From contig JANSLP010000031.1 of the NCBI GenBank assembly GCA_029298735.1, positions 124,001 to 188,000 of the forward strand: a stretch of 64,000 bases of DNA, written 5' to 3'. This DNA is from Ophiostoma sp. CBS 140.51. Its lineage: Eukaryota; Ascomycota; Sordariomycetes; Ophiostomatales; Ophiostomataceae. The notes below the pieces were generated by a model. That model was not told where the DNA came from, made no database searches, and saw only the letters and a list, made by a program, of their open reading frames with translations. The stretch's first letter is position 1. Each line of letters starts with the position of its first letter. Positions 1-10,950 of this stretch are shown one piece after another. Position numbers and translations under genes: made by a program.

Positions 1-108
1 CGCTACGCTGGCGGGCAATCAGGTCGCGGCGTTCGGTCTCGGACATGCTACCGGGGCTAAGGGTGCGGTCGGGCTTGTTGCCAAAGGACGAAAGCTCAGC
101 GATCATAG
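1..108 (-). CDS. Unidentified protein, internal or first coding exon (cut by window edge)
   Basis: On the minus strand an open frame runs from about 108 off the left edge. It contains an ATG at 106-104 followed by MIAELSSFGNKPDRTLSPGS and then a basic stretch (SETERRDLIARQRS). A good acceptor (CCGCAG, with the branch-like CTAAC near 134-139) lies immediately upstream, so this is more likely an internal exon than the true start. The codon pattern looks coding and the Arg-rich ERRDLIARQRS segment resembles N-terminal regions of fungal proteins of unknown function, but I do not recognise the family. Upstream exons would lie in 140-700 and could not be fixed. The 3' part is outside the window. 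Confidence 0.55.
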
Positions 109-702
109 CTGCGGAGTCAAAAAGGGCAACAATGTTAGTCCGGCAAGTTCATTTCCAAACACGAGAATATGTCAACGGTGGTGAGAGTTGAGGGTGGGTT
201 TCGGGTCAGAGCAGAAGGGTTCAAAAGACACAGCCCAAACTTCCGGGTTGGAGAGGAGAGGGGGAAAAGAGCAGGAGAAGAAAAATGGCACTTGCGGTAG
301 CTACAAACAATGTGAAAGGTGTTGAATTTGACAAGGAAAAACAGCGGTCTCTTTTCGGTCCCTTTTCCCTCTCCCTGTAGAGTGTTGTCCAGCTCTTCTC
401 GGCTCTGTAAAAATGGCCGTCCTTTTTTGAGATAAAAAATCAAGTATTGCTCTTTCCCGTTCTATATCCTGAAGTCCCGGAGTATGTGTTTTTGCTCTCC
501 CCTGTGCCGTATAAAATGCAAAAACGTATATCAAATGCAAACAATGAAGAAAACGAGATAACCAAAAGGTGAAATGACAGGAACGAAAGGACGATGTGGG
601 AGGGACGACGACAAAAGGACAGGTCGAAAGGGTTTCCGTGTCTGATGCCAAATGTGTCTTGGGTGTTGCTTTTGTGTTGTGCTTTGTGTATATGTGTTGA
701 AG
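109..702. other. Intron and possible 5' region of the edge gene
   Basis: No gene model is supported here. The part next to 109 reads as an intron 3' end on the minus strand. The rest should hold the donor site and the 5' leader of the edge gene, and the 3' UTR of the next minus-strand gene. Small open frames on either strand show no recognisable motif. Confidence 0.5.
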
Positions 703-1521
703 TTATACGGAGGGGGAAGGCCTACTTCGGTTGTATTGCTGCTCCTGGTGGTAGTTTCTAAGTTCCCGTTCACGCTGTGCAGCCATACGGCGCTTAGCCT
801 GGATCACCTGCTCAGCCTCGTTGGAGCCGCGCGACGACTGGTGTCTCTGGCTTGCGTAGAAGTTCTGGAGGTTCGACTGGTGGGCGCCGCGAGCGTCGCC
901 AAACTCAGCCATCGAGTGGGGGCGGTTATTCATGTGTCCCTGGCGGCCCTCTGGGTGGAGAGAAAAGAGACGTGTTAGTGGTTGTGCAAAGGGGGAAACC
1001 GGTGCCCCGTCGCCGATGGTAGCGTTGTCAGCCAAGGGACATCGGTAACGGAGCATCGACAACAAAGACAAAGAAAGTTAACCGGGGCCGAGTGGCCAAG
1101 CTCCCGGGCAAAACGCGTTTGGGAACTCACCAAAGCCCGGTTGCTTCCTAGCAGGGCCGATAGGGGGAGAACTCCACTCACGTCGGCCAGGCACTCCAAA
1201 CATCTTGCCGCTCTTGACCAGGTTGTCAACGGCACGATCCACCTCTGTATCGCCAGTCAGTCAATTTGCCCCATATCCAACAATCCTCCCGTATCATGAT
1301 CCTGATATTTGTTTCGCTGTGGGGACGTTGGGACGGTCCGACATACCATCGAGCTGGTGGTAAAAGGGAAGACCCTCCTGACCCTGCGCCGGCGGCGGCG
1401 GGGCCGAGCTGGGGACGGTGGAGCTAGCACCGGAACGGACAGTCTGGCTGTCGATATCCAGGTCGTTCCATGCGTTCTGGCCGACGGCAGGCCATGGCCG
1501 AGAACCCTCGTAGTATGACAT
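703..1521 (-). CDS. Small conserved fungal protein of unknown function, three exons, 178 aa
   Basis: The model joins exons 1521-1347, 1244-1131 and 950-703 (537 nt, 178 aa). Both donors are canonical (GTATGT at 1346, GTGAGT at 1130) and the acceptors are ATACAG and CACCCAG. The protein starts MSYYEGSRPW. It has a Ser/Pro-rich stretch, then a conserved-looking block across the first junction (QLDEVDRAVDNLVKSGKMFG), and a C-terminal Gln/Arg-rich helix (AKRRMAAQRERELRNYHQEQ) that is probably a short charged or coiled segment. I believe this architecture occurs widely in Pezizomycotina without an assigned function. There is no signal peptide or membrane segment. The coding-strand leader upstream (above 1521) is C/T-rich, as is common for fungal promoters. 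The exon structure is well supported because all junctions keep the frame and the two conserved blocks are joined by splicing. Confidence 0.75.
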
Positions 1522-4200
1522 GATGTATAGTTGTGTAAAAACGGTGCGAAGAAAACACGAAGGGGGTCGTTGCGGCGGGACGGAGTATGGAGGTCTACGC
1601 GGACCCTGAAAGAAAAAACTTCTCTAACAACCGGCTCGTCAAAAGAGGAGGAAGGGGAAGGAGTCGAAGAATCAAGGAAGCCGATCGTGTCGTGTCGCTG
1701 TTGTAACGTCGGACGCGCGCGTTGTGATTGCGGCAGGAAAACTAGTCTGTCTGTGGAAATCGGACAATTTGTTAACAAAACTGATCCGCGGCCATTTACA
1801 ACCTAAAAAAGTGATGAATGAAAGTTGTCCCCCAGAAAAAAGTTGGTGCCGAAAAATAGCACTCGTGGAGCGTGGCGAGTCGGCCGAGGTGGTTTAGGGT
1901 CAAAAAAGTGCAATGTTGGTGCATGGAAAGCGAGGTTCTTGACAAGGCGGCAGAAAAAAGGTCCACTGAGACATAAAAAGTGCAAGGGTAAAAAAGACGC
2001 TCAAGCAGGCTCTGACCAACGGATGCAGCTGACACCGGGTGTGAGAGAATTGGAAGCAAAGCTGCTTGTAGCCTGTTCTCTTTTTTTCTCTTCTCGGGTA
2101 GGACAGATAGGATTGTGGCAATAGGAGTATTGTGCGCGGGCACGGAATGAAGAAAGATGGGCAAGTCTGGGGCAGACAAGGTGACCAAAAAGGTTGCAAT
2201 TTGGCAGAGGATGCAGAGGATATGGGCCGCGAACGACGATGGGAGCAATGCGCCAGTCGCAAGCCGCGGAGGGCGAGGGGGAAAGGTAGACAGACGAGGC
2301 AGAAAAGGTCAAAGTCGGCTGCGAAGAGGGGTGTGTGCGTGTCTGCGTTGTGTACGTGCGGCGAGCGCACAGCTTGCCGGCAGAAGTCGATATGCGAGCG
2401 TGTGTATGCTGTCTTTGCTGTTCAAGAGCGCGCGAGAGCGAAAGAGAGACGGCTGGCGCCGCGACGGGAACCGCCACACGGGGTAGTGAAGGATATAGAG
2501 TGAATGAATGAAAGAGGATATGAAAGAGAAGCAACGAGCCGTTGAGTCTGAGATCGCCCTCGGAAGATGTCGTCCTGCTGGCCAGCAACGGTTCGGATTC
2601 GCAAGCGGCCGTTGATGACTGTTGAATAGGGGCCAAGAAGATAGGGGACAGGTGCGAAGTTTTGGTTTGCGAAGGTCGGTTTGTTGGTCGTAGCGCCGTG
2701 TGTGGCGGCGGTCTCCGTTGAAGAATAATAAGAGAGGCAGAAGGAAAGGGAGGGATGGAAATGGGGGCAGACAAAGCGGGTAGAGAGAGACGAGCGAAGC
2801 GAGTGAAGCGCAAAAGGACAAAAGGGTACAACGAGACAACAAGGGAGAGTTGATGCAAAAAACACGTACCCAATGAAGAACAAACTGTCGACGGTCGACG
2901 AGGGACGAAAAAGGAGAGAAAGAAGAAAAGAAAGAAAAAAGAACACACACAAAAAAGAAAGAGACAACCCAAAAAGTCGAGGGAAGGAGGTTCGACAAAC
3001 GCGAGGGTCGAAGTGTCGAGAGGTTCAAGAGTCGATCGTTTCGAAGGAGAATTCGAAAGTTCGAAAGGAAGAAAAAGAAGGGCTTCCAAGAAGAAAGTCG
3101 AACGGAAAGAAACGAGAGACAAGGTCACGTTTTCTTTTCTTTTTCTAAGCAGCACAAAAAACGCTCCCCAGTTCTTTTTTTTCTGTATTAAATTTCGGTC
3201 CCTAAAACCAAGACGGAGTACGAGTAATTTCGCACGAGGGAACGGCGTCGACCCGTTTTTGTTCGAGATGACGACCGAAGGGGGGACCCCTGTGCCGGTT
3301 AGAAGGGGAGGGGGGGTCTCGTCGAAAAGAAGTGAGCGAGCAGGGGGTGAGCGGCGCGACAGAAGCACCTGTAGCGAGCGCGGGAGAGGGTCGCGAACGG
3401 GGTAAAAATGGATGTTGGCGAGAAACGCTCAAAAGTATGAAGTATGTGATGGTGAGAGAGAGGATGCAAACTCGAGGAGATGCAGGGAAAGGAGTCTACG
3501 AGAGCGAAAGGTCAAAAAAGGGGGAAGAGATAAAAGTCTCGTCAACAGAGAAAGACCGAGGCGAAAAGGGAAGGAACGATGAACGAAACGAAGGGGGTGG
3601 AGAGAAGGAGCAATGGAGACGGACGGAAGAGGGAAACAAGAGATGGAAAAGGCCCCGAAAAAAGGGAATTGGTGAGGTGCAAAAAACCAATTAAAAATGA
3701 GTAAAAAATATAAAGCCAAGACGATTACCGAAAGAAGTCCCTCTCTCTTTTCTTTCACAGTTCATGAACGGTCACGAACGGTCCTCTTTTTGGTCTTTTT
3801 GGCGTCTTCTAGCAGCAGACGACACGTCTCTGGCAGCTGCCGTTTAGGTGCTCGGGAAAACGTCAACGCGACGGTGGGGGAGGAAGGTGCGCCTGTGGAA
3901 ACACGCCAGCGCAAGGAAATCGAAAGGTGCGGCGGCAGGCGCGATCATCGGAAATGGAGGGAAAAGTTGCCAGCGCAGGAAAGGCAAACACGCACAGTGG
4001 GCGACAAAACGACAAAAAGAGCAGGAGCGCGTAACGAGAAATGTGGGGCGGCATCATCGGCGCTCTCTTGGTGTATTCCCGTGGATCCGCCAAAGACGAG
4101 ACACCAAACCCAGGCGGCCGGCTCTTTCCTTGGGCTTGGCTTGGGGGCTCGCTGTCTTTAATTCTGGCAGCGGCGATAGGTTGTGATAGCGTGTGAACTC
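1522..4200. other. Gene-poor, strongly purine-biased intergenic DNA
   Basis: The plus strand is A/G-rich over long stretches (clearest at 2850-3150, 3400-3700), so the minus strand is C/T-rich. Many long minus-strand open frames here (up to 455 codons) are low-complexity Ser/Leu/Phe/Pro translations and look like composition artefacts. The part next to 1522 probably serves as promoter and leader of the minus-strand gene ending at 703. No RNA gene or repeat is evident. Confidence 0.55.
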
Positions 4201-7200
4201 GACAAAAAGCCTGGAGCGAGCTGGATACTGTAGTGCCGGCTCAGCTACACTCCGGCGACGTCCTCTGTAGGTTGCAAGTGAGGACGTCTTTACAGGCCGT
4301 CTATTTTCTTTCGTCTGGAGTCTGATGTGACCCGGACCGTTTTTAATGGGTATTTATTTTATTTTATTTACAATCTAATTGGCCTTTATTTCATTTTGGG
4401 GAGGGAAAAGGGAAAGACGAAGCGGGTCGACGGGAAGCCAAAAATGGGGTGGGGAGGCGCAAGAGGGAAAAGAGGGAAAGAGCAAAAGGAGAGCAGGAGA
4501 GAATCGGGAAAGTGGAGCGCCTTGTGCGCGTGGGTAGGCGGGATTTGAGAGAAACGGGAAGGAAAATGAGGCAACAGAGAGCCTGCAGGAAGGCGCGTTG
4601 GAAAGCTTCGAGATCGTTTGGAAGGTTGGAAGTGTGCTGGAGGAAGGAGCCAGTCTTGGAAGAGCAAGACAAATCTCGACGTGGAAAGACACCGAGAAAG
4701 GTGCGAGTCGTCAACTCCCGTGCTCCCTGTACTCGTGCTCAGGACTTAGTTCAAGTACTCCGTATTTTCTCGACAGACTGATCCCGTGTAAGATGCGTTT
4801 GATTGCCCCTTTCTGCCATTGCAATTTCACTAAAACGGGCTGCTGTGTGCGGCGTAGTACGACGACGTACGAGTGCGAGGACTGTTGCACCTTGGCGAGC
4901 ACGATCAAAGCCAGTGTGAGATGTCTTACGTCTGTTATTACGCTTTCCGGAGTACAAATAAAATATACAGGCAAAAAGAGGGGTGCTGTTGGTACTGTTG
5001 GATCCAAGACGGCAAGAGCGAGTGGTGAAGTTTGAAAGACACTGCGAAGCCATCGCCAAATTGCAAGGTGATTTACGAATTACACCTGTCAAACTGACTT
5101 TCAAATTCTTCAGGAGACCGTTGCAACAGACAAAGTTCCGAACAACAGACTATTGGAACTGCTCCGTACAAAGTGCTACAGAATTACAGAGTAGCAGATA
5201 TAATAATTGAAAACGTGAAAACGGAGCCCCTTTAAAATTGGCACTTTCCCTGGTGAGCCAGGATGGTCCCTTAACTGTCGAGGAAGGTGATGAAAAAGGG
5301 CCCGGTGATGTGGGACAGGATAGGAAAGAGGAAAAGCTGGGTTGGCTCTTGGGAAGGCGAGACAGGGAAGTGTTAGGGGGCAGAAACGTCGCATGGCGGG
5401 CCCATTACGGGGGTTGGAGCGTGCTAGCGGGACGCATTGGGCACTGTGTCGCTCTTTCCTTCCCGAGGAGCAAATGGAGCAGATTGCGGAGAGAAGCCGC
5501 TGTCGACTGCCAGCAAGCAGCACCGGCCAGATGACACACCAAAGCAGGACAGAACGCAACCGCGGGAGACGCTCTTTCCCCGTCTGCAAAGGAAGTATCT
5601 GGTCATAGCTACATGACATATGTCACCAGAATATCAGCTCCGGTGTCACCATCTGAACCCCCAATAAGGATATCAAACGGTGCACTGGTCTTTTGTCTTG
5701 AGGCCAGGCCTTTTGTCTTTAGATGCTTCTGGCCCGGCGGCGCGTTTATTGACTTTCTAAGCGTGGGGACGCCGATGACATGGCTAGATATCGTTAGCAT
5801 GCTTTTTGAGGATTTAAGGCGTCCGTACTTTTAACTCGGATGTTCCGACAGTATCGTCAAGAGTCGGCGGGGGTGCTTTCTCCCATTTGTAGGTAGAGTT
5901 GCATTGTTCTGAGTTTGGGGGCCTGTGATGCCAGATGAGAAAGGCACTTCATTGATTTGACCTGTGATAGACGGGCAAAAGTGACAAAAATAGCAAGATA
6001 CAGAGTCTACATCTGCAGACGGCACACTCATTACACTGGCATGACAAGGCATGCCAAACTCATGCTGGGTTTAAGTTTGAGCTGACTCTTGCAGCGTATC
6101 CTGCAGCGGTTCATGGGTGAGTGAGGGGCATGACGGACACAAATAGGCATGTCGAGTGCAGACTGCATAAGCCTGTTCTAGAAGACAGCAAATAACCTGA
6201 CATGACAGCGGGCAGATTGGAATTTCTCCGCTGCACTTGGGCCACAGCTGCCTCCCCGGCCCGTTGTTTGGTTTGGCCCACCACGGGAGCGGCCCTTTCG
6301 ATTTTGGGTTCTGGCTTCTTTCACGTGTTCTGCACAGCATTGGCCCCTTTCAAGAAGCTTGGTCCAGATCAGATTGTTTACGGTGGTTTTTAATACAAGC
6401 ACAGCCTTGTCCAGAGACTGAGGATCATAGTCGATAAAGTAAAGTACGGGATGGTCAGAATACATTCTCCATGTGAATAAATATGAACAATTGTACGTCG
6501 TACGCTGTGTTGACTTCTTGCTTGTGAATGTTGTGAATGGGTTACTTTTTGGATTCGCCCCTCTCGTTCCCCCTTCTCGTCACCCCCACTCCATCACACC
6601 CTCTTTCTTATTTTTTGCCCGTTCAGTATTTGTAAACCATGTCGTCACCAAGAGGCCTCTATTTCTGTCCAGTCTGCCAGTGTAAGAATATGTCGTACAC
6701 AAACACCACAGAGTCGGTTTTTGTCGAGGGTTTTTCGTTGTTTGTATTTTTACAAGTTTATTATTTTCTCGTTGATTTTCAGCAATATTTTGAATATCCA
6801 TCATATGTGAGAATATGAAACCAAACTGCAACAGTTTACTCTCAATAGCCCGTCTTTCCGCCCTCTTGTAGTTATCAGACGAACAGAAGGTCATTGCCGC
6901 ACACTGCACCGAGTTTCTCAACGTAGCTCTTCCTCTCTCACCTTGTCTCTCGGCTGTTCTTCCCCACACCCAAACATTTTTTGAACGTCTTGCCGTCTTG
7001 CCCAAGACTTATCCCCCATGTCTGATCAAACCGGAGGCACACCGTGCCAGTGGTGGGCCGTCTTTTCCGGAGAAAGAGAAAGTATTGTATAATTGCATGT
7101 CCGTCTCAATTTCCCCAGCCCTTGTTAAACACTATGACTTTGGTGTGCGGTGCGGCCGGAAGGGTAAAGCCGAGCGAGCGGGGGAGCGGCGTCTGGACAG

Positions 7201-8184
7201 GGAAGTGGCTTACAAAACGGATGTACGAGGAGAAAAGAGAATCGAGAATCGAGGTAAGAAAATGTCACGAGCTGGCTTCCTTTTTCTTTTCTCGGTCTGT
7301 TGGGGGCCGGAGGAAGAATAGCAGAAGGCATGTACATGGCTACTATCTGATATTGTCTTCTCAGCCTTGTGGTAAACTACACAAAATTGTTACTTTATAT
7401 CGATTTCTATTTGAATTTAGTTTCTATTAAAATTTCAAGTGACTTGCTTTTCTAATTATTTACAAGAAAAAAAAACCCCAAGTAAATAAATAAAAGCCCG
7501 TATCATAATACTAGAAGAATGAAGAAAATCAGAACAAAAAATAAAAAATCGTTTCCAATATAGCGAATACCGAATGGCTATATCATTGATCACCAACCCC
7601 TTATATATGTTTGTCTCTCACTTCCCACTCTTACCTCACACTCACCTCCTCTAGCTTGGCGTATTCCTAAAACTATGTCATTGTGTCTCGGTCGCCCCCT
7701 CTTCTTCCCACCCTTTTACCCAAAAATGTTGTTTCTCCCTCACCAGAGCTTCCCGAATAGGCAAGGACCCGAATCGTTGTGGTTTCTTCTTTTGTATGTA
7801 TCGGCGATTTACTCTTTCCCATGCAGTGCGGCCAAACAACCTGGGAGGGGGATAAGGAAGAATGAGGTAAATGGAGAGAGAGGCAAAGATGGGGGAATTA
7901 GTGTCAAGTCCCGATGATAAGAAGCCTAGCTTTGAGTTGAATGGGTTTGCGAGTTTCGGATGTACCTCTTCAGAGACTTTGTCAAGTTGAGGGACTCGAG
8001 TTTAGAGTGGTACACCCGATTAGGAAATGTGGACTCCCTGACAAGCAGGCCGCAGATGGATCACCACTCTTGATGTGCCAACGTCAATCGTCACTCAACC
8101 AACGTGCAAACTAGACATGACATGCAAGCAATAGCATCTATGAGTAAAGCTGTATTATTGTAATTTTAGTAAAAAACTGTATAC
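4201..8184. other. Intergenic DNA without a supported gene
   Basis: Only short, unrecognisable open frames occur. Two deserve mention but not a call: minus 6465-6178, starting YSDHPVLYFIDYDPQSLDKA, and the two opposed frames at 5609-5834. A 9-mer TACTCCGTA is at 4756-4764. DNA from about 7390 to 7620 is A/T-rich. The last part before 8184 should be the 3' region of the minus-strand gene that ends there. Confidence 0.5.
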
Positions 8185-9939
8185 CTAATCACCCATATCG
8201 ATATCCGAATCGAGGACAGGGTAATATTCATCCCAAAGATCGTGCTCCACCTCGTCCTCGTCCTCGTCCTCTTCCATATCACGATCACACTGATCAGTTT
8301 CTAGAGTACCGAACTGCCAGTTCACACGCTTGAGTTGTTGTATTTTGGGCATGGCCTTGATATTGGTACTTGTGACGAGGTAGGCGTTGAAGGTGCCCTT
8401 TTCGAGCAAAAAAGAGAGGGTCGTTTCGTTGGACCTGAAAATATACTCCCTCGGCTCCCTTCTGAAGAATCGTCGCCGTACTCTTCCCCACCTGCCAAGT
8501 TCCTCAGGAACGTAGAGGAACTCCTTGGGCTTGTGTGTCCGTAGGTCGTTCTCTCCTCTTATGCTCGCATAATGCTCGAACTCCCTGTGCGCCATCGTCC
8601 GGATCAAAAGATCGGCGTTGGAGTACCGTTGCAGATGCGGCATGTTCTGTGGTACCCAAATTTTGGACATGCAGTACCAGGTATATAATTTCCAGTCGGA
8701 TTTGGTCCATCTCTGGTACATCACGGCATCCCTGCGCGACCTCTCGAGCTGTCTGATGTCGTTGTTTCTGAGGGTGAGGGTCAAGATGGCAATGGAGCCG
8801 GAGCGTGTGGCGCGGCGCCAGGCGTAAGCGGCTTCGGCCTCGGCGGTATGAATGTACTCATGAAAGACAATTTTGCCTTGTGATATGCCGTTGTGGGTTG
8901 CGAAAACGTTTTTACTCGAAACAAACCAGTCGTCGACGAGTTTCGCGAGGTCGTACGTGTTATTGCCATTGGTATCTCGCGTCCAGAACCCGGAAATATG
9001 GCCAATGTCGATAACCTTGTAGAGCACGGTCACATCTGAGTCGTGGTTCTTGAGGGATGCTGCGACAGCCTGGGTCCATGTGGCGTCTTCCAGCCTGGGC
9101 GCGCAGTAGTTGGGCCCGTCGACAGGAACGGCGTGGTCTTGGAAGAAGCTGTCGGCATCGCGGGGTCCGATCCCTTCAATTATCCTGGCACGTTCCCGGG
9201 ACGTCCGTTGAATCTCCTCGAGCTCGCAGTACCGCATTTCGCCGGAATGGTAGGCCCAGTATTGACACGAATTGGTTTCTCTCGTCTTGGTGTGGAGGAG
9301 GTCGAGAATGGCTCTCTGAAGCTTTTTGTCGACGTTGGTCTCAAGATCAAGGCGCACAAACGAGTTGATAATGTCATAACGACCTTTAAAAACAAGTGGA
9401 AAGTCTTTTACCATTTTGCGAGTGGCATGTGGCTTGAGTGGACTCGGGGGATACTTGGCTCTTTCGGCTTTGACATTTTCGCCAAACCAGTCGTTCCAGC
9501 CTTCGATGGACGCGTCGTGCTCCATACCCATGTACCTGAGTGTGGCCCTGGACATTAAATTGCGAGGGATCTTGACAAAGTGGCTTTCATTGAAAGATGG
9601 AGCATGAGGATCTGCGGGTGTCGTGGGAAGTGGTAGACGTTGGAATCGCTTGTCGGCGGCTGGGTGGAGGCATCGAAGATGGATGAGATAGTGATGTATA
9701 AATTCAGGGCCGTTTCTTCCAGGGCCTTTACTTTTGACGTCATACAAGCGCCCCAGGCGGTGAAGCATGTCTCTGTCGGCATCTGCCAGGATGAGGTCTT
9801 CAAAATTTGCCAATTCTTCAAAAGGTGCCATTTCTGGAGGAGTTGCCATTTCTTCGAAAGTTGCCGTTTCTTCAGAAGTTGTCATTTCTTCAAAAGTTGC
9901 CGTTTCTGGAGGAGTCGGCGCTTCCTCAAAAGTTTCCAT
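8185..9939 (-). CDS. Unassigned 584-aa protein, possible ADP-ribosyltransferase-like fold
   Basis: A single exon. The frame is open further upstream to 10158, but I chose the ATG at 9939 because the upstream 73 residues look like translated leader, while the protein from METFEEAPTPPET is repetitive and acidic. The N-terminal 45 residues carry repeats of the type TFEEM/PPE. Residues 50-330 and 430-550 are globular without a family I can name. In the middle lie VTVLYKVIDIGHISGFW and, about 50 residues on, VFHEYIHTAEAEAAYAWRRA followed by AILTLTLRN. This layout (Tyr-Lys strand, then a Tyr/Ala-rich helix with A-x-x-YA, then a hydrophobic strand) resembles ADP-ribosyltransferase-type fungal proteins, but that is inference only. 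The C-terminus is very acidic (EEDEDEDEVEHD). The gene is in tandem with a NADAR gene 308 bp upstream. Confidence 0.75.
   Translation of the reverse strand: METFEEAPTPPETATFEEMTTSEETATFEEMATPPEMAPFEELANFEDLILADADRDMLHRLGRLYDVKSKGPGRNGPEFIHHYLIHLRCLHPAADKRFQRLPLPTTPADPHAPSFNESHFVKIPRNLMSRATLRYMGMEHDASIEGWNDWFGENVKAERAKYPPSPLKPHATRKMVKDFPLVFKGRYDIINSFVRLDLETNVDKKLQRAILDLLHTKTRETNSCQYWAYHSGEMRYCELEEIQRTSRERARIIEGIGPRDADSFFQDHAVPVDGPNYCAPRLEDATWTQAVAASLKNHDSDVTVLYKVIDIGHISGFWTRDTNGNNTYDLAKLVDDWFVSSKNVFATHNGISQGKIVFHEYIHTAEAEAAYAWRRATRSGSIAILTLTLRNNDIRQLERSRRDAVMYQRWTKSDWKLYTWYCMSKIWVPQNMPHLQRYSNADLLIRTMAHREFEHYASIRGENDLRTHKPKEFLYVPEELGRWGRVRRRFFRREPREYIFRSNETTLSFLLEKGTFNAYLVTSTNIKAMPKIQQLKRVNWQFGTLETDQCDRDMEEDEDEDEVEHDLWDEYYPVLDSDIDMGD
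9795..9937 (-). repeat. Degenerate coding repeat (TFEE-type units)
   Basis: The start of the 584-aa protein is made of imperfect 15-18 nt units that translate to ATFEEM, TSEE and TPPE variants; on the plus strand they appear as repeated TTCTTCAAAAGTTGCC-like units. It gives an acidic, probably disordered N-terminal tail that may vary in length between strains. Confidence 0.6.
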
Positions 9940-10246
9940 TTTGCATGGGAAAGAGGATGGCCTGGGGAAGAGAGAGAGATGAAAAGAATGATGCTGAAAA
10001 AGTAATGAAGGTGACAGCCGCAGTGCGGGACTGGAAGAAAGAATATGATGCGAAATAAAGTGATGAGAAGCACTGAGCTGCACAAAGAAATGACGTTTTT
10101 GAGTAGTTGTTGAATGAGGAAGAGTGCCGACCTGGTCTGTGTCAACATAGCAAAACATTAAAAAAGTAAATACTGAATGGAGAAGAAGGTATGCACGGAA
10201 AGGAAAGCACGCTCACCATATTGGTTGACCAGACATCATGCACACC
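9940..10246. other. Intergenic spacer between the NADAR gene and the 584-aa gene
   Basis: This short spacer holds the 3' end of the upstream NADAR gene and the leader of the 584-aa gene, which is C/T-rich on the minus strand. The frame of the downstream gene stays open through part of it, but the translation is not protein-like. Confidence 0.5.
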
Positions 10247-10950
10247 TCACAACTGCATGGTGGTGTGGCCTATGTCTGCTCCTTCCCTTCCTTCTACTCG
10301 TTCTCCTCGGTATTCACTCCACCGCGACTGGTCTTTGTGAACGCTGGCCTCTTGTGCTGTGAAGCCGATTCCCCATACTCTGTCTTCCTTGGCTGCCTCA
10401 GCCAGTGGACGCTCACTAGTTGCTAGAAGTATGGTGCGTAAACCCTTGTTCTGTCCAAACTTGGCCATGTCCCCTAGGACGACAATGTCGCTCTTGACGA
10501 GATCCCAGACGGCGGCGTCAAATCCGGCAGTCTGCCGTCCAAGACGCTTCTGCTCTTTCGCGTCGTCTGTTGCCATGATCAATTTCTGTGTGGCAGTGTC
10601 GTTGAAGCATCCTGCCTTGCAGTACATCATGAACTGCTCGGTGCAGTGGAAATAGATGGGTGACCAACGCTCGGGATCAGCATGGTCGACGGGGTGGCCA
10701 ACAATGGCCGACATTTGAGCTCGTTGACCGTGAATGGTGAAGGGAACCACTGACAAAGACAAAACTCACCGTGGGGCTCATTGGGTTTAAAGAAAAAGAG
10801 TGGCTTCTTGTTGCCTTCTGGGCTGTGCGAGCTGCTAGTTTGTGCAGGAGGAGCTGCGCGTGCAGGTGATGACTTCTTTGCTGGCTTGCCAGATGTGGGC
10901 TGGTTGTTGGCAGGAGCAGCGCCCTTGGGTGGACTGGGTGACTTCTTCAT
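10247..10950 (-). CDS. NADAR-domain protein (YbiA/DUF1768 family)
   Basis: NADAR proteins act on ADP-ribose-type N-glycosidic bonds; bacterial members clear damaged riboflavin intermediates or reverse ADP-ribosylation. After a Pro/Ala/Lys-rich tail of about 48 residues, exon 1 encodes FFFKPNEPHGEF...QWFPSPFT, the family N-terminal block. Exon 2 continues with CTEQFMMYCKAGCFND, EQKRLGRQTAGFDAAVWDLVKSD, FGQNKGLRTILLAT and DRVWGIGF, all hallmarks. The two blocks are in different frames. They join in frame if 10728-10670 (59 nt) is removed (214 aa), but the donor would be the unusual GTCAAC; a canonical-looking GTGAGT at 10768-10763 followed by TTTGTCAG would give only a 20-nt intron. The C-terminus (after DQSRW) departs from the family's W-G-x-N-x-L-G ending, so a further exon or erosion is possible. 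Confidence 0.8.

Noticed and set aside
2001..3368. 455-codon minus-strand open frame
   Set aside because: Its translation is Ser/Leu/Phe/Pro-rich low complexity following the local C/T bias; no domain, no plausible start, and overlapping frames look alike.
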